Source: Alphaproteobacteria bacterium
GTDB lineage: Bacteria > Myxococcota_A > UBA796 > GCA-2862545
Direction: 5' to 3'
NCBI GenBank assembly: GCA_020632875.1
Contig: JACKET010000011.1
Location: forward strand, 124,001-188,000
Length of the DNA: 64,000 bases
This document shows positions 46,646 to 55,187 of the stretch, in pieces. The number at the start of each line of letters is the position of its first letter. Position 1 is the stretch's first letter. The notes under the pieces were generated by a model. The model had not been told where the DNA came from. It did no database searches and worked only from the letters and a program-made list of their open reading frames with translations. A program made the position numbers and the translations under genes.

Positions 46646-47938
46646 TCAGTTCCGGCGGCCCGCCGGGACCCGGATGCGGATGGCGTGCACCGCCGACCGC
46701 GCCGGGCCGCGCTTCCAGGTGTACGTCTGCTCCTGGCCACGCACCGTGGTCTCGACGCTGCGACGGGTGTCGGCGAGCACCTCGCCGTCGGCTCCCAGCA
46801 GGTCGATGTCGTTGAAGGCCCCGCCCGTCACGGTGAGCTTCAGGGCCTTGCCCGCGGTGTCGAGCGCGAGCACGAGGCCGCGGTCGGCGAGCGCGTCGGA
46901 CGCGAGGGTGTCGGCGGGGACCTCGAGGGTGTCTTCGAGGAACTCGGCCAGCACGAGGAAATCGAGGAGGAGCTGCGCGGGAGCCCCGCTGGCGTCGAGT
47001 CCCCAGTACCCGGGGTACGCGCCGTCGCCCCATCCCGACGCCGCGATCACGCCGTCGTCGCGCCCGGCGAGGGACAGCATGCGGGTCGCGGGGTGGGCCT
47101 CGTCGCGCGCCCAGGCGTCGAATGCGCGCTCCTTCTCGCGTGCGGTGACTCCGAGGACGGCGGAGGCGTCGAGGATGGCGACGTTCGCGGCATCGACGCC
47201 GACCACGTGGCCCCCCGAGGCCGCGTCGGCCGGATGCCACGCGACGACCGGAGCGTCCGAGAAGCGCACCCGGACCGCGGCGTTCCGCCCGAACGCCACA
47301 CCCGTCTGGACCGGGTATTCGCCCGGCGGGACGTGCAGCCCCAGCGGCTCGAGCAGGTCGGCGTCGTAACCGAGGTCGCCGGTGACCAGGATGCCCGTCG
47401 TGACGCGGAGCGTGCCGATGTCGCGGACGCGAAGGATGTCGGTCTCTTCGCCGAGCGTCACGGTGCGGCCGTCTTCGAAGAGCCGGTCGCCGTTCACCTG
47501 GACATCGGGCTCGACGTCGCGGAGCGGCCGGGCCTCGGGCTCCTCGAACCGCGCGCGCTTCTCGGGGGACACGAACGGGGCGCCGGGCGGGTCGAACGAC
47601 TGCATCATCGAGGCGATGCGCCAGTCTCCGTCGATCTCGACGAGCCCGTACTCGAAGTAGAACGTGAGCGTCTCGTCGCGCTCGGTCTGCACGACCGCGT
47701 GGGCCCCATCGATCGCGGTGCCCGTGATCCGCTCGCGGGTGGGGCCGTGCGACGGCTGGTAGCCGAACGAGTAGCCGAGCTCGAGGCCCGCGCCGTTCGC
47801 GAAGTGCAGCCGATCGAGCGCGGCGACGGCGTCGCGCCAGCGGTCGAAGTCGACGTCGGCCCCGTCGCTCGGCACCACCGCGGCGTGCTCGCGCTCGAAG
47901 TCGGTGAGAAAGGCGATGACGCGTGATTCGGGGCCCAT
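46646..47938 (-). CDS. NTF2-like plus DUF4241 two-domain protein
   Basis: 430 residues, cytosolic-looking. The N-terminal ~115 residues fit an NTF2-like immunity-type fold (VIAFLTDFEREHAAV, FDRWRDAVAALDRLHFANG, LTFYFEYGLVEIDGDWRI). At about 185-335 is a DUF4241-like region (TGDLGYDADLLEPLGLHVPP, GEYPVQTGVAFG, AAVRVRFSDAPVVAWHPAD, VVGVDAANVAILD). The C-terminal ~90 residues are all-beta (LKLTVTGGAFNDIDLLGADG). Both named domain types often turn up as immunity proteins in polymorphic toxin loci, yet no toxin is next to it. Assignment is by motif. Confidence 0.7.
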   Translation of the reverse strand: MGPESRVIAFLTDFEREHAAVVPSDGADVDFDRWRDAVAALDRLHFANGAGLELGYSFGYQPSHGPTRERITGTAIDGAHAVVQTERDETLTFYFEYGLVEIDGDWRIASMMQSFDPPGAPFVSPEKRARFEEPEARPLRDVEPDVQVNGDRLFEDGRTVTLGEETDILRVRDIGTLRVTTGILVTGDLGYDADLLEPLGLHVPPGEYPVQTGVAFGRNAAVRVRFSDAPVVAWHPADAASGGHVVGVDAANVAILDASAVLGVTAREKERAFDAWARDEAHPATRMLSLAGRDDGVIAASGWGDGAYPGYWGLDASGAPAQLLLDFLVLAEFLEDTLEVPADTLASDALADRGLVLALDTAGKALKLTVTGGAFNDIDLLGADGEVLADTRRSVETTVRGQEQTYTWKRGPARSAVHAIRIRVPAGRRN

Positions 47939-48008
47939 GTCGCTCCTCGCCGGGACGCTCGCGTGGCGCCGGGATTCCGCGGAGGGTAGCCCATTCCGGG
48001 GGGACCGC

Positions 48009-48323
48009 GTGGACTTCGACCGGGACGACGCCGAGGGACGGGGCCGCTACACGCTCGCGTGGCTGGCGCTGGCGTCGGGCGGGCTCGCGATGTTCGCGAA
48101 CATGCTGTGGTTGCCCGTGATCAACGTGGTGTTCTCGCTCGGTGCGCTCGGCCTCGCGTGGCTCGCGTTGCGCGGCGCTCCCGAGGGGTCCGACCAGCGC
48201 GCCTGGTCCGTGGCCGCGCTGTGGCTCGCCATCGGCAACTTCGGCGTGCTGATGGTCGTGCTCGCCATCCAGATCGTGTTCGGCGGCTTCTTCCTGATGC
48301 TCGCCGCGCTCGCGTGGCGTTAG
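48009..48323 (+). CDS. Small membrane protein
   Basis: The frame opens at ATG 47937, but that start overlaps the divergent gene head-on, so GTG 48009 (GGGGGG ahead) is preferred, giving 104 residues. Three hydrophobic helices (LAWLALASGGLAMFANMLW, VINVVFSLGALGLAWLAL, AALWLAIGNFGVLMVVLAIQ) are followed by a fourth short one. There is a short acidic N-terminus. It looks like a DUF4190-type small membrane protein, but that is only a resemblance. Confidence 0.6.
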   Translation: MDFDRDDAEGRGRYTLAWLALASGGLAMFANMLWLPVINVVFSLGALGLAWLALRGAPEGSDQRAWSVAALWLAIGNFGVLMVVLAIQIVFGGFFLMLAALAWR

Positions 48324-48331
48324 CAGGCGGT

Positions 48332-48676
48332 ATGCCAGCACCCGACATCGACACGTACATCGCGGGATTCCCGCCCGACGTGGCCGCGCGCCTCACCGCG
48401 ATGCGCGAGGCCATCCGCGAGACGGCGCCCGGCGCGGCCGAGAAGATCGGCTACGGGATCCCGACGTTCACCCTGAAGAAGAAGAACCTCGTGCACTTCG
48501 CCGGCTATGCCCGTCACGTCGGGTTCTACCCGGGGCCCAGCGGTATCGCGGCGTTCGCCGACGAGCTCGCGGCCTTCGAGAGCGCGAAGGGCTCGGTGCG
48601 GTTCCCGAACGACCAGCCCCTCCCGCTCGACCTGGTGCGGCGGATCGTCGCGTTCCGAGTCGCCGAGAGCGGCTGA
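48332..48676 (+). CDS. DUF1801 / YdhG-like protein
   Basis: 114 residues from ATG 48332. The full-length match to the YdhG/DUF1801 fold is visible by wording: DTYIAGFPPDVAARLTAMR, AIRETAPGAAEKIGYGIPTF, LVHFAGYARHVGFYPGP and the C-terminal SVRFPNDQPLPLDLVRRIV. This small alpha/beta fold is shared with the frataxin-like iron chaperone Fra of Bacillus, though many members have no known role. It lies 8 bases after the small membrane protein. Confidence 0.9.
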   Translation: MPAPDIDTYIAGFPPDVAARLTAMREAIRETAPGAAEKIGYGIPTFTLKKKNLVHFAGYARHVGFYPGPSGIAAFADELAAFESAKGSVRFPNDQPLPLDLVRRIVAFRVAESG

Positions 48677-48721
48677 ACGCGACCCGCGAGACGGGATGGT
48701 ATGCTGCCCTGCGGGGTCAGG

Positions 48722-49441
48722 GTGACGGCACTCTTCATGGCGGTCCTGGAGGCACAGGCCTTCACGACCGACGAGATCGAAGCGCGCGTGGCCGAGGTCG
48801 CGCCTCTGCGCAAGCAGCGCCTGGGGCGGTGGGATCCCGAGATCCCCGCCAGCGCGTACGCCACCGTGGCCAAGGGCGACGTCGCCACCGGCATCACCGC
48901 GGTACCGGGCTCGAAAGCCCGCATCGCGTGGGGCCTGTCGGTGCTCGAGGCGCCCATCGACCGGCTGTTCAGCGCGGTGAACGACGACCGCAACAAGCCC
49001 GACTACAGCAAGCTCTCGCACGTCGAGCTGCTCGAGGGCGAGTTCTGCGCGCCCCGGCGGCTCACGTTCCAGTACCTGCCCATCCCCATCATCTCCGACC
49101 GCTGGTGGGTCATCGAGCAGCGCATCAACGCCGAGGTGCACGCGGCCTCGGCAGGCACCGTGCGCGAGATGGTCTGGGTGAAGCTCGAAGACGGGCTGCC
49201 GAAGCTCGGTGCCGAGGCCCGCGAGCTGGTGTCCGGCGCGGTCCAGGCGGCGTCCAACGACGGCGGCTGGTGGCTCGTCCGGCTCGACGACGAGCACACG
49301 CTCATGGAGTTCTGGGCGCTCTCCGACCCCGGCGGCAGCGTGCCGGCCGGCCTCGCGACGCAGTTCGCCTCGGGCAGCATCCGCGAGACGTTCACGATGA
49401 TGGGAGACCTGGCCCGGAAGGGCCCGAGCTGCGCGCTCTGA
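48722..49441 (+). CDS. START-like (SRPBCC) domain protein
   Basis: GTG 48722 gives a plausible signal peptide (TALFMAVLEAQA); ATG 48701 is the alternative. 239 residues. The central part reads like a START/SRPBCC ligand-binding fold: APIDRLFSAVNDDRNKP, LSHVELLEGEFCAPRRLTF, YLPIPIISDRWWVIEQRI, GTVREMVWVKLEDGL and the C-terminal helix ASGSIRETFTMMGDLARKG. Such domains hold lipids or other hydrophobic ligands. The export signal suggests a periplasmic role. The gene is followed by a 780-bp non-coding repeat region. Confidence 0.75.
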   Translation: MTALFMAVLEAQAFTTDEIEARVAEVAPLRKQRLGRWDPEIPASAYATVAKGDVATGITAVPGSKARIAWGLSVLEAPIDRLFSAVNDDRNKPDYSKLSHVELLEGEFCAPRRLTFQYLPIPIISDRWWVIEQRINAEVHAASAGTVREMVWVKLEDGLPKLGAEARELVSGAVQAASNDGGWWLVRLDDEHTLMEFWALSDPGGSVPAGLATQFASGSIRETFTMMGDLARKGPSCAL

Positions 49442-49503
49442 AGCCTCTCGAACGCCGATGAGGGCCGGGCCAGGTAGTTCGGGAGGCAAGGGCCAGCCCG
49501 GAC

Positions 49504-49560
49504 ACAGAGCCCGGCTGGATTTCACAGTCCGGACCCAGAGCCTCGGCGAGCTTCACAGCA
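49504..49560 (+). repeat. Two-unit ~30-bp repeat with CAGAGCC core
   Basis: Two units starting CAGAGCCCGGCTGG and CAGAGCCTCGGCGAG, 30 bases apart, each followed by TTCACAG. The core and spacing match the 31-bp family at 8920-9277. It lies ~60 bases after a + strand stop codon, the same relative place as the other array. Confidence 0.55.
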
Positions 49561-49566
49561 CGCCGT

Positions 49567-50212
49567 CGACGCTCGGCCCGACGACAATGGACTCCGTGTC
49601 CCTCCCGTCCTCCGATCCTCCGTGCTTAGGACTCGACCGGCGGAGACGCGCGCTCCGACGGGGCGCTCGAAGACGGGCCTGTTCCGGGGCGCGTCTTCTC
49701 AGCACGGAGGACCCAGAGGGACGGAGGGCACGGAGATTCTGGTAGAGCCCGGACTCCATCAGCACCGCGGGGGCCTGCGACCCCACCTGGGAGGGCGCTC
49801 ACCAGAGCACGCATAGGCCTCCGGTGCGCCAACAGACCGACCGACGCTCCGCCCTACGACAACGGACTCCGTGTCCCTCCCGTCCTCCGATCCTCCGTGC
49901 TGAGGAATCGACCGGCGAAGACGCGCTCTCCGAAGGGGCGTTCGGAGATGGGCCTGTTCCGGGGCGCGTCTTCTCAGCACGGAGGCCCCAGAGGGACGGA
50001 GGGTACGGAGAAGCGCGCGGACTCGGTCAGGACCGCGGGGGCCTGCAACCCCACCTGGGAGGGCGCTCACCAGAGCACGCGTAGGCCTCCGATGCGCCGA
50101 CAGACCGACCGACGCTCCGCCCGACGCCAACGGGCTCCGTGTCCCTCCCGTCCTCCGATCCTCCGTGCTGAGGAATCGACCGGCGAAGACGCGCTCTCCG
50201 ATGGGGCATTGG
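49567..50212. repeat. Non-coding ~270-bp direct repeat, 2.4 copies, each with a large inverted repeat
   Basis: Copies start at CGACGCTC at 49567, 49842 and 50110 (periods 275 and 268; the third is cut at ~50212). Each contains an imperfect inverted pair: a left part (TCCGTGTCCCTCCCGTCC ... CCTCCGTGCT) and, ~75 bases on, AGCACGGAGG ... AGAGGGACGGAGG. Each would fold into a hairpin ~140 bases long. The segment between arms has a further small dyad. All reading frames across it are out of step between copies, and none has a start or family resemblance. No genes lie in 49442-50224. Confidence 0.85.
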
Positions 50213-50224
50213 AGCCCCGTGGGT

Positions 50225-50959
50225 TCAGAGGCTGCGCTTCTTCGGAGCCGGGCCGGTCGACGGCGGGTCGTCGTCGTCGGACGGGGCGCTCGGTGTCGGC
50301 GCGCGGGAACCGCCCCGCATCGCCTCGAGCTGCTCGCGTGCCGCCCGCTCGCGCTCGACCGCGCGGGAGCCTCCGGCCTGCGCGAGCGCCCGCGCCTCGG
50401 CCGCAGCCGCGAGGGCCGCCGCCACGGGGTCGCCCCGCTCGGCCCGGCCGATCGACGGAGCGGGTGCGTCATCGCGGGCCCCGCGCGCCCGACGCGCCTT
50501 GTCGAGCGCCGCCATCGCCGCCGCCATCGGGTCTGCGGGTGCGACGGGCTCGGGGTCGGGCGCCCGCTCGACCTCGGGCTCGGGGTCGAGCCGCCGCGCC
50601 GGACGGGAGCCCTTCAGCCGATCGAGCTCGGCCAGGGCGCGCTCTTCGGCGGTGGGCCCCGCAGGGATCTCGGGCTCGGAGATGGGGAACCCGCGCCCAT
50701 CGTCGGTGGCGGGATCGGGGATCTCGCCACCGGCCTTCAGCACCGGGTTCTCTTCGCCCGTGTGGCCGCGCGCCTCTTGAGCCGCCTCGAGCGACGCCTC
50801 GGCCGAGCTGACGATGCCCTCGAAGAACGAGCTCACCGTCTTCTTCGCCATGCCGGCCGCAGCGCCGAGGGCAGCCTTCGCGGCCTCCTCCTGCGCCTTC
50901 TCCTTCGCTTCGTCGGCAGTCTCCTGCGCCTTCTTCCTCGCGTCGTCGAACCAGCCCAT
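50225..50959 (-). CDS. Low-complexity helical protein of unknown function
   Basis: ATG 50959 (MGWFDDARKKAQETADE) is preferred over the frame start at 50989; GGAAGG lies ahead. 244 residues. An N-terminal amphipathic, Lys/Glu/Ala-rich helix (residues 5-60; AKEKAQEEAAKAALGAAAGM) is followed by a Pro/Asp/Glu-rich disordered stretch and a second Ala-rich helix (MAAAMAALDKARRARGARD, DPVAAALAAAAEARALAQ). No signal peptide or known domain. The design resembles desiccation or phasin-like helical proteins, without proof. Confidence 0.65.
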   Translation of the reverse strand: MGWFDDARKKAQETADEAKEKAQEEAAKAALGAAAGMAKKTVSSFFEGIVSSAEASLEAAQEARGHTGEENPVLKAGGEIPDPATDDGRGFPISEPEIPAGPTAEERALAELDRLKGSRPARRLDPEPEVERAPDPEPVAPADPMAAAMAALDKARRARGARDDAPAPSIGRAERGDPVAAALAAAAEARALAQAGGSRAVERERAAREQLEAMRGGSRAPTPSAPSDDDDPPSTGPAPKKRSL

Positions 50960-51100
50960 GCCGCCCTTCCTGCTGGGAAGATAGCGCATCCCGCCGTCGA
51001 GGAGCGGAAGACGCGCGGCCCGTAGATACGAAGGGGGTGACCTGCGGGCCGCGCGGCTCCGACACAGGATCTGTACGACGGGTGCGCCCCGGGAGGGATG

Positions 51101-52687
51101 TCAGGGCGGCGTCAGACGCCGGGTCTCGACCCACGAGCGCACCACCCGCTCCAGGTCGCCCATCGGCACCCCCGCGGATGCCAGCACGGAGCGGTGGAAC
51201 CCCGGCGCATCGAAGCCGTCGCCGAGCGCCTCGCGGGCGAGCCCGTGCAGGCGGGCGATCTCGCGGCCGCCCACCGCGTACGCCACGCGACTGCCGGGTT
51301 GGGACAGCGCCCGACCCACCTCGTCGCCGATGCTGCGGTCGTCGAGCGCCGTGTGCGCGCGAAGGTACGCCTCGGCCTCGGCCCGCGACCAGCCGTGGTG
51401 GTGCAGCCCCGTGTCCACCACGACCCGTGCCGCGTGCAGGAGCTCGTCCGACAGCACGCCGAGCGCGTCGACCCCGTCGATGGCGCCCGCCTCGAGCGCC
51501 AGGCGTTCCGCGTGGACCGCCCACCCCTCCACGAAGGCCGCCGACACGCGCCGACGGAGGTCCTCCTCGGTGAACGTGCTCTGGTCGGCCGGGAACGACC
51601 GCTGCACGTGGTGCCCCGGCCAGCACTCGTGGGCCACGATCGCCGCCAGCTCCCAGGTCGGGATGCGCTCCAGGTCGTACAGCAGCTCGCCTTCGCTGTA
51701 CGCGGCGCGCGGGTACCAGTCCCGGCGCGTGTCCCACGCCATCGGCACCGGCTCGCAGGGCGTCTCGGGAGCCCACCCCACGTCCACGCGCGCCCGCAGG
51801 GTCTCCGAGACCTCGCGCACGCGGGCCTCCAGCGCCGCGGCGTCCGCGAAGCCCTCCCGCTTCGCACGCAACGTCGGGAGCACGGCCTCGGGCGCGACGC
51901 CCAGCTCCACGGCACCGCGCTCGGCGAGCCGGGCCTCGGCCGCCTCGACCTCGGCGCTCCAGGTGTCGTGCAGCGCGGATGGGTCGTGCGCCACGTCGGT
52001 GCGATCGAGCAGCCGCCCCGCGTAGCAGTCCGCCGGGAGCCCCGCGAGACCGGGGTTCTCGCGGGCTCGCGGCAGGATCTCGCGCTCGACGTGGTCCGCG
52101 AGCTCGACGTAGGCCAGACGCCAGGCCCGCTCCGCCCGCTCCAGCGCCTTGCGTTGCTTCCCGCGCACGCCCGCGAGCGCGTCCTTCGTCGGAGGTACAC
52201 GAGCCCTCCACTGCTCCACGGCCGCTTCGAGCGACGCGCGGTCGTCGACGAGCCCCTTCTCCAGCCCCGCCGCGAGGAACGTCGGCAACATCGCCGCCAT
52301 CATGGCCTCCGAGCGGTACCAGGCGAGCGCTTCGTCGACCTGGACGGCGCCATCGGTCCGCGTGTCCTCCAGCGGGTCGACACCGATGGAGACGTCCCAC
52401 AGGAGCGTCGGACAGGTGAGCTGCGCCCGCTCGACCTCGAGATCGATCCGGAGCCGCGACCGCGCGAGCTCTCCCGCCTCCGTCAGGCCCTCGAAGCCGT
52501 CCACGGCGGCGACCCGCCCATCGAGGCCCGCGAGGACGCGGTCGAAGTACGCCATCATCGTCCGCGCCCGCACGTCCGGGGGCTCGGCCGAGTCATACTG
52601 CATGGTGGTCGGGTCCGCGGCCGCGGCCAACAGTGCCGCGCTCTCCCCGGGCGCTGCCGCGAGGGCGATGGCGACGAGGCCGATCAC
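51101..52687 (-). CDS. DUF885-family secreted peptidase
   Basis: GTG 52687 overlaps the DTW gene stop (GTGA); 528 residues. A signal peptide (IGLVAIALAAAPGESAA) precedes the DUF885 fold. The zinc motif is HECWPGHH (353-360), the family form of HExxxGHH, with AFVEGWAVHAERLALEAG downstream giving the further Glu ligand. Members are related to thermolysin-like and M2/M3 zincins and act as carboxypeptidase or dipeptidase-like enzymes; a few are linked to peptidoglycan or peptide recycling. It is usually exported, which matches here. The substrate is not clear. Confidence 0.9.
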   Translation of the reverse strand: MIGLVAIALAAAPGESAALLAAAADPTTMQYDSAEPPDVRARTMMAYFDRVLAGLDGRVAAVDGFEGLTEAGELARSRLRIDLEVERAQLTCPTLLWDVSIGVDPLEDTRTDGAVQVDEALAWYRSEAMMAAMLPTFLAAGLEKGLVDDRASLEAAVEQWRARVPPTKDALAGVRGKQRKALERAERAWRLAYVELADHVEREILPRARENPGLAGLPADCYAGRLLDRTDVAHDPSALHDTWSAEVEAAEARLAERGAVELGVAPEAVLPTLRAKREGFADAAALEARVREVSETLRARVDVGWAPETPCEPVPMAWDTRRDWYPRAAYSEGELLYDLERIPTWELAAIVAHECWPGHHVQRSFPADQSTFTEEDLRRRVSAAFVEGWAVHAERLALEAGAIDGVDALGVLSDELLHAARVVVDTGLHHHGWSRAEAEAYLRAHTALDDRSIGDEVGRALSQPGSRVAYAVGGREIARLHGLAREALGDGFDAPGFHRSVLASAGVPMGDLERVVRSWVETRRLTPP

Positions 52688-53280
52688 AGGGGGGACTGCC
52701 GCAGGAACAGCCAGCGCCGGGCCAGCTCGTCGTAGAGCTCGCGGAGGACCTCGGCCGGACCGGGCTCGCCGAGCAGCTCCAGCGCGTCGGCGACGGCCTC
52801 CATGGTCGATCGGCCTTCGGGGAGGCCCTGGAGCCGCATGCGTCGCCGCGGGGGCCCCGGCGGGAGGGTGAGCAACGGCACCTCGGGCAGCGGCGGGATG
52901 CGCGTGCGCATCGAGCGGACCTGCTGCCACGAGCCGTCGAGCACCACGAGCGTCGAGGGCGGCGCATCCACGCGGGGCGAGCCGTTAGGGAGGAGCAGGC
53001 GCGGGCTCTCGCCGAGGTGCCCGGTCAGGTCGAGGGGCTGCCCGCGCAGGCCGAAGTCGACGGGCCTCCCGCCCAGCACTCGCGCGACCAGCCCGCCGGT
53101 GTTGGACGCCTTGCGCCGCTCCGTCGCGTGCCGCACGACCAGCACGCGCGTCGCGGACCGGACCGTCGGCAGCTCCGCGCACAGGCACCAGCGCTCGGGC
53201 AGCCCGCACCCCGTGCAGCGATCGCGGTGCGCGAGGAACAGCGCGCCGTCGCGCAGATCGGAGGTGGGCAGTGCGCTCAT
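52684..53280 (-). CDS. DTW-domain tRNA aminocarboxypropyltransferase
   Basis: 198 residues. N-terminal zinc knuckle C22-TG-C25-GLPERW-C32-L-C34, the strand VLVVRHATERRKASNTG, and LDGSWQQVRSM, the DTW motif (here D-G-S-W, in which the family shows D-[GA]-[TS]-W). DTW proteins (TapT/TuaA) use SAM to put the 3-amino-3-carboxypropyl group on uridine in tRNA. PDxLGL-type SAM-binding wording is less clear in this copy. Full length for the family. It overlaps the DUF885 gene, so both share a transcript. Confidence 0.9.
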   Translation of the reverse strand: MSALPTSDLRDGALFLAHRDRCTGCGLPERWCLCAELPTVRSATRVLVVRHATERRKASNTGGLVARVLGGRPVDFGLRGQPLDLTGHLGESPRLLLPNGSPRVDAPPSTLVVLDGSWQQVRSMRTRIPPLPEVPLLTLPPGPPRRRMRLQGLPEGRSTMEAVADALELLGEPGPAEVLRELYDELARRWLFLRQSPL

Positions 53281-53333
53281 GCCTCCACCGTGGCCGGTTC
53301 GCGGCCGGCCTGCAACCCCGCTAGGATGCGGGG

Positions 53334-54074
53334 ATGGCGGTCTGTCCGAGCTGTGGCGCTCCCCTCCCCCCCGAGGCCTTCGACGGCGCGCTCGGCCTCG
53401 CGCAGTGCCCCGCCTGCGGCGAGGTCGTGGAGGCCGGTCCCGAGCCCGAGCCCGAGCCCGAAGCCCTGGGCGGCGACTGGTTCGACCAGGAGCCCGCGTA
53501 CGCCGAGCCCCCTCCCGCGATGGACCTCGAGCCCCCGCCCGCGGCGCTCGACCGCCCGCTGTCCCGCCGCGGTGGGGAGCACGGCTGGCTCGACCAGTCG
53601 GGCTCGAACATGGTGCTCGTCAAGCCGTGGATGAGCGAGATCTCTTGGGGCATCGTCCTGTTCGCGGTGATCTGGAACTCCTTCATCGTGATGGGCCTCA
53701 CGTCGGGGCAGCCGGGCATCCTCTGCACGCCACACGCCTGGATCGGGCTCGTGCTGGCGTACTGGAGCGCGGCGATGTTCATCGACGAGACGACCATCAC
53801 GTGGGAGGGCCGCACGCTGAAGGTCGAGCACGGCCCGATCCCGTGGTGGGGCGGCGTGGAGCTCGACGGGTCCGACATCGACCAGCTCTGCGTGAAGGTC
53901 TCGTCGGTCAAGATCAACAAGCAGCCGCGCTGGAACGTCGTGGCCATCGCGAGAGACGGCAAGGAGCGCACGGTAGTCCGCCTCGTGTCGACCGAAGACG
54001 AAGCGCGATGGCTCGAGCGCCGCATCGAAGAGCAGCTCGACATCGTCGACCGCCGCGTCCCCGGCGAGGCCTGA
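53334..54074 (+). CDS. Zinc-ribbon membrane protein
   Basis: 246 residues. The N-terminus is a zinc ribbon with two CxxC pairs (CPSCGAPL, CPACGEVV). A Pro/Glu linker leads to two membrane helices (SEISWGIVLFAVIWNSFIVM, PHAWIGLVLAYWSAAMFI), then a ~90-residue cytoplasmic beta-rich part (WEGRTLKVEHGPIPWWGG, SSVKINKQPRWNVVAIARDG), which resembles a PH-like fold. The function is unknown. It is divergent from the DTW gene across 53 bases and is followed closely by the lipoprotein gene. Confidence 0.75.
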   Translation: MAVCPSCGAPLPPEAFDGALGLAQCPACGEVVEAGPEPEPEPEALGGDWFDQEPAYAEPPPAMDLEPPPAALDRPLSRRGGEHGWLDQSGSNMVLVKPWMSEISWGIVLFAVIWNSFIVMGLTSGQPGILCTPHAWIGLVLAYWSAAMFIDETTITWEGRTLKVEHGPIPWWGGVELDGSDIDQLCVKVSSVKINKQPRWNVVAIARDGKERTVVRLVSTEDEARWLERRIEEQLDIVDRRVPGEA

Positions 54075-54075
54075 G

Positions 54076-54993
54076 ATGGTCGTGCTCGCGGCCCTGATCG
54101 CGTGCACCGGCGCTCCCACTCCGCCCGTCGAGCCCCCCGTCGTCGACTGCGCGGTGCCGTGGGCCCCGTTCGAGCTCGGCGCTCCGCTCCAATCGCCGCG
54201 TGCGAACCGGTCGCTCGCCATCGCCGGCGACAGCCTCGTGGGGTGGAACGGGACCTCCCTCGTGCGCGCGACGAGCCCGACCGACGCGACGCTGTTCGTG
54301 CCGAACGTCACCGCGTTCGGCGGCATGGTGTTCCTGGAGGACGGCACGTTCGTCGTGTCGGAGCACCTCGGCACCGAGAACGTGCTGCGCGTCGCGCCGG
54401 GCGGAGGCCCCGAGATCCTGGCGCGCTCGCTGCGCGCCTACGGCGTCGTGGTGGGCCCGGACGGGCGGGTCTACGCGACCGCCGAGCCCGACACCATCTA
54501 CCGGATCGACGCGGCGACCGGCGCCGCCGAGCCGTGGCTCGTGTTCCCCGCGGACGCGCTGCCCCGGGTCGCGGACTTCAGCCCCTCCGGCGACCGCCTC
54601 TACGTCGGCACGCGCAACGAGGACGGCCGCATCTATGCCGTGGACGTCGATGCAGACGCAAACCCCGTCGGCGAGCCCACCGTCTTCACCTCCACCCCCG
54701 GGGACTTCCACGACGTGCTCGTGGCGGACGCGTGCGGGCGCCTGCTCGTCACCGCGTTCGGGACGGCGGGCGTGTACCGGGTCCTCCCCGACGGGACCGT
54801 CGAGACGCTGGCGGAGCTCGACGACGCCGACCACGTGCACGGGGCCGCGTGGGGCTCCGGAGTGGGGAGCTGGGACGACCACACGCTCTACCTGGCGCGC
54901 CCGAACCGCGCGAACACCGTGACGGCGTGGGCGATCGGCGTGCCGGGTCGCGATTTCAACGGTGGGGACTACGAGGTCGTGGGCCTCGACTGA
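54076..54993 (+). CDS. Lipoprotein beta-propeller (SMP-30-like)
   Basis: ATG 54076 immediately follows the preceding stop. 305 residues. Lipobox MVVLAALIAC, Cys10. A Pro-rich spacer is followed by strand repeats with the SMP-30/NHL look (RAYGVVVGPDGRVYATAEPD, YRIDAATGAAEPWLVF, RVADFSPSGDRLYVGTR, DDADHVHGAAWGSGVG). SMP-30/gluconolactonase relatives bind calcium or act as lactonases; the acidic ligand residues have not been checked here. Its job at the envelope is unknown. Confidence 0.75.
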   Translation: MVVLAALIACTGAPTPPVEPPVVDCAVPWAPFELGAPLQSPRANRSLAIAGDSLVGWNGTSLVRATSPTDATLFVPNVTAFGGMVFLEDGTFVVSEHLGTENVLRVAPGGGPEILARSLRAYGVVVGPDGRVYATAEPDTIYRIDAATGAAEPWLVFPADALPRVADFSPSGDRLYVGTRNEDGRIYAVDVDADANPVGEPTVFTSTPGDFHDVLVADACGRLLVTAFGTAGVYRVLPDGTVETLAELDDADHVHGAAWGSGVGSWDDHTLYLARPNRANTVTAWAIGVPGRDFNGGDYEVVGLD

Positions 54994-55029
54994 GTTGCAC
55001 CCTCCCCGATCGGCGCGTATGACCTGTGC

Positions 55030-55098
55030 ATGACGATCATCCGCCGCCGGGGGCACGAGCTCCCCTTCGTCGCCGGGTTGCTGCCCCTCTCTCGCTGA
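55030..55098 (+). CDS. Possible 22-residue leader peptide ahead of the EF-G paralogue
   Basis: ATG 55030 to TGA 55098 encodes MTIIRRRGHELPFVAGLLPL plus two residues. There is no strong ribosome site. It is placed 175 bases ahead of the EF-G-like ATG and is followed by three hairpins. Leader peptides with this layout control tet(M)-like ribosomal protection genes. Real translation is not shown. Confidence 0.35.
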   Translation: MTIIRRRGHELPFVAGLLPLSR

Positions 55099-55114
55099 GG
55101 GGCTGATCGCACAC

Positions 55115-55187
55115 GTGCGCCTCGGGGCGCACGCTCAGTTCGGCGGGCTGGACGCCCGCTGCGATTCCACGGGCCGAACGCCCGTGG
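55115..55187 (+). promoter_or_regulatory. Three consecutive hairpins in the EF-G leader (possible attenuator)
   Basis: Perfect stems: GTGCGCC/GGCGCAC (55115-55132, 4-base loop), GCGGGC/GCCCGC (55143-55159, 5-base loop) and CCACGGGC/GCCCGTGG (55167-55187, 5-base loop). The arms of stems 2 and 3 share GGGC/GCCC and can pair across. They sit between a small leader ORF and the EF-G-like start, as in attenuators. Confidence 0.6.

Noticed and set aside
49759..50472. Minus-strand frame across the 270-bp repeats
   Set aside because: It spans repeat copies in different frames, overlaps the end of the helical protein gene and has no start signal or domain.
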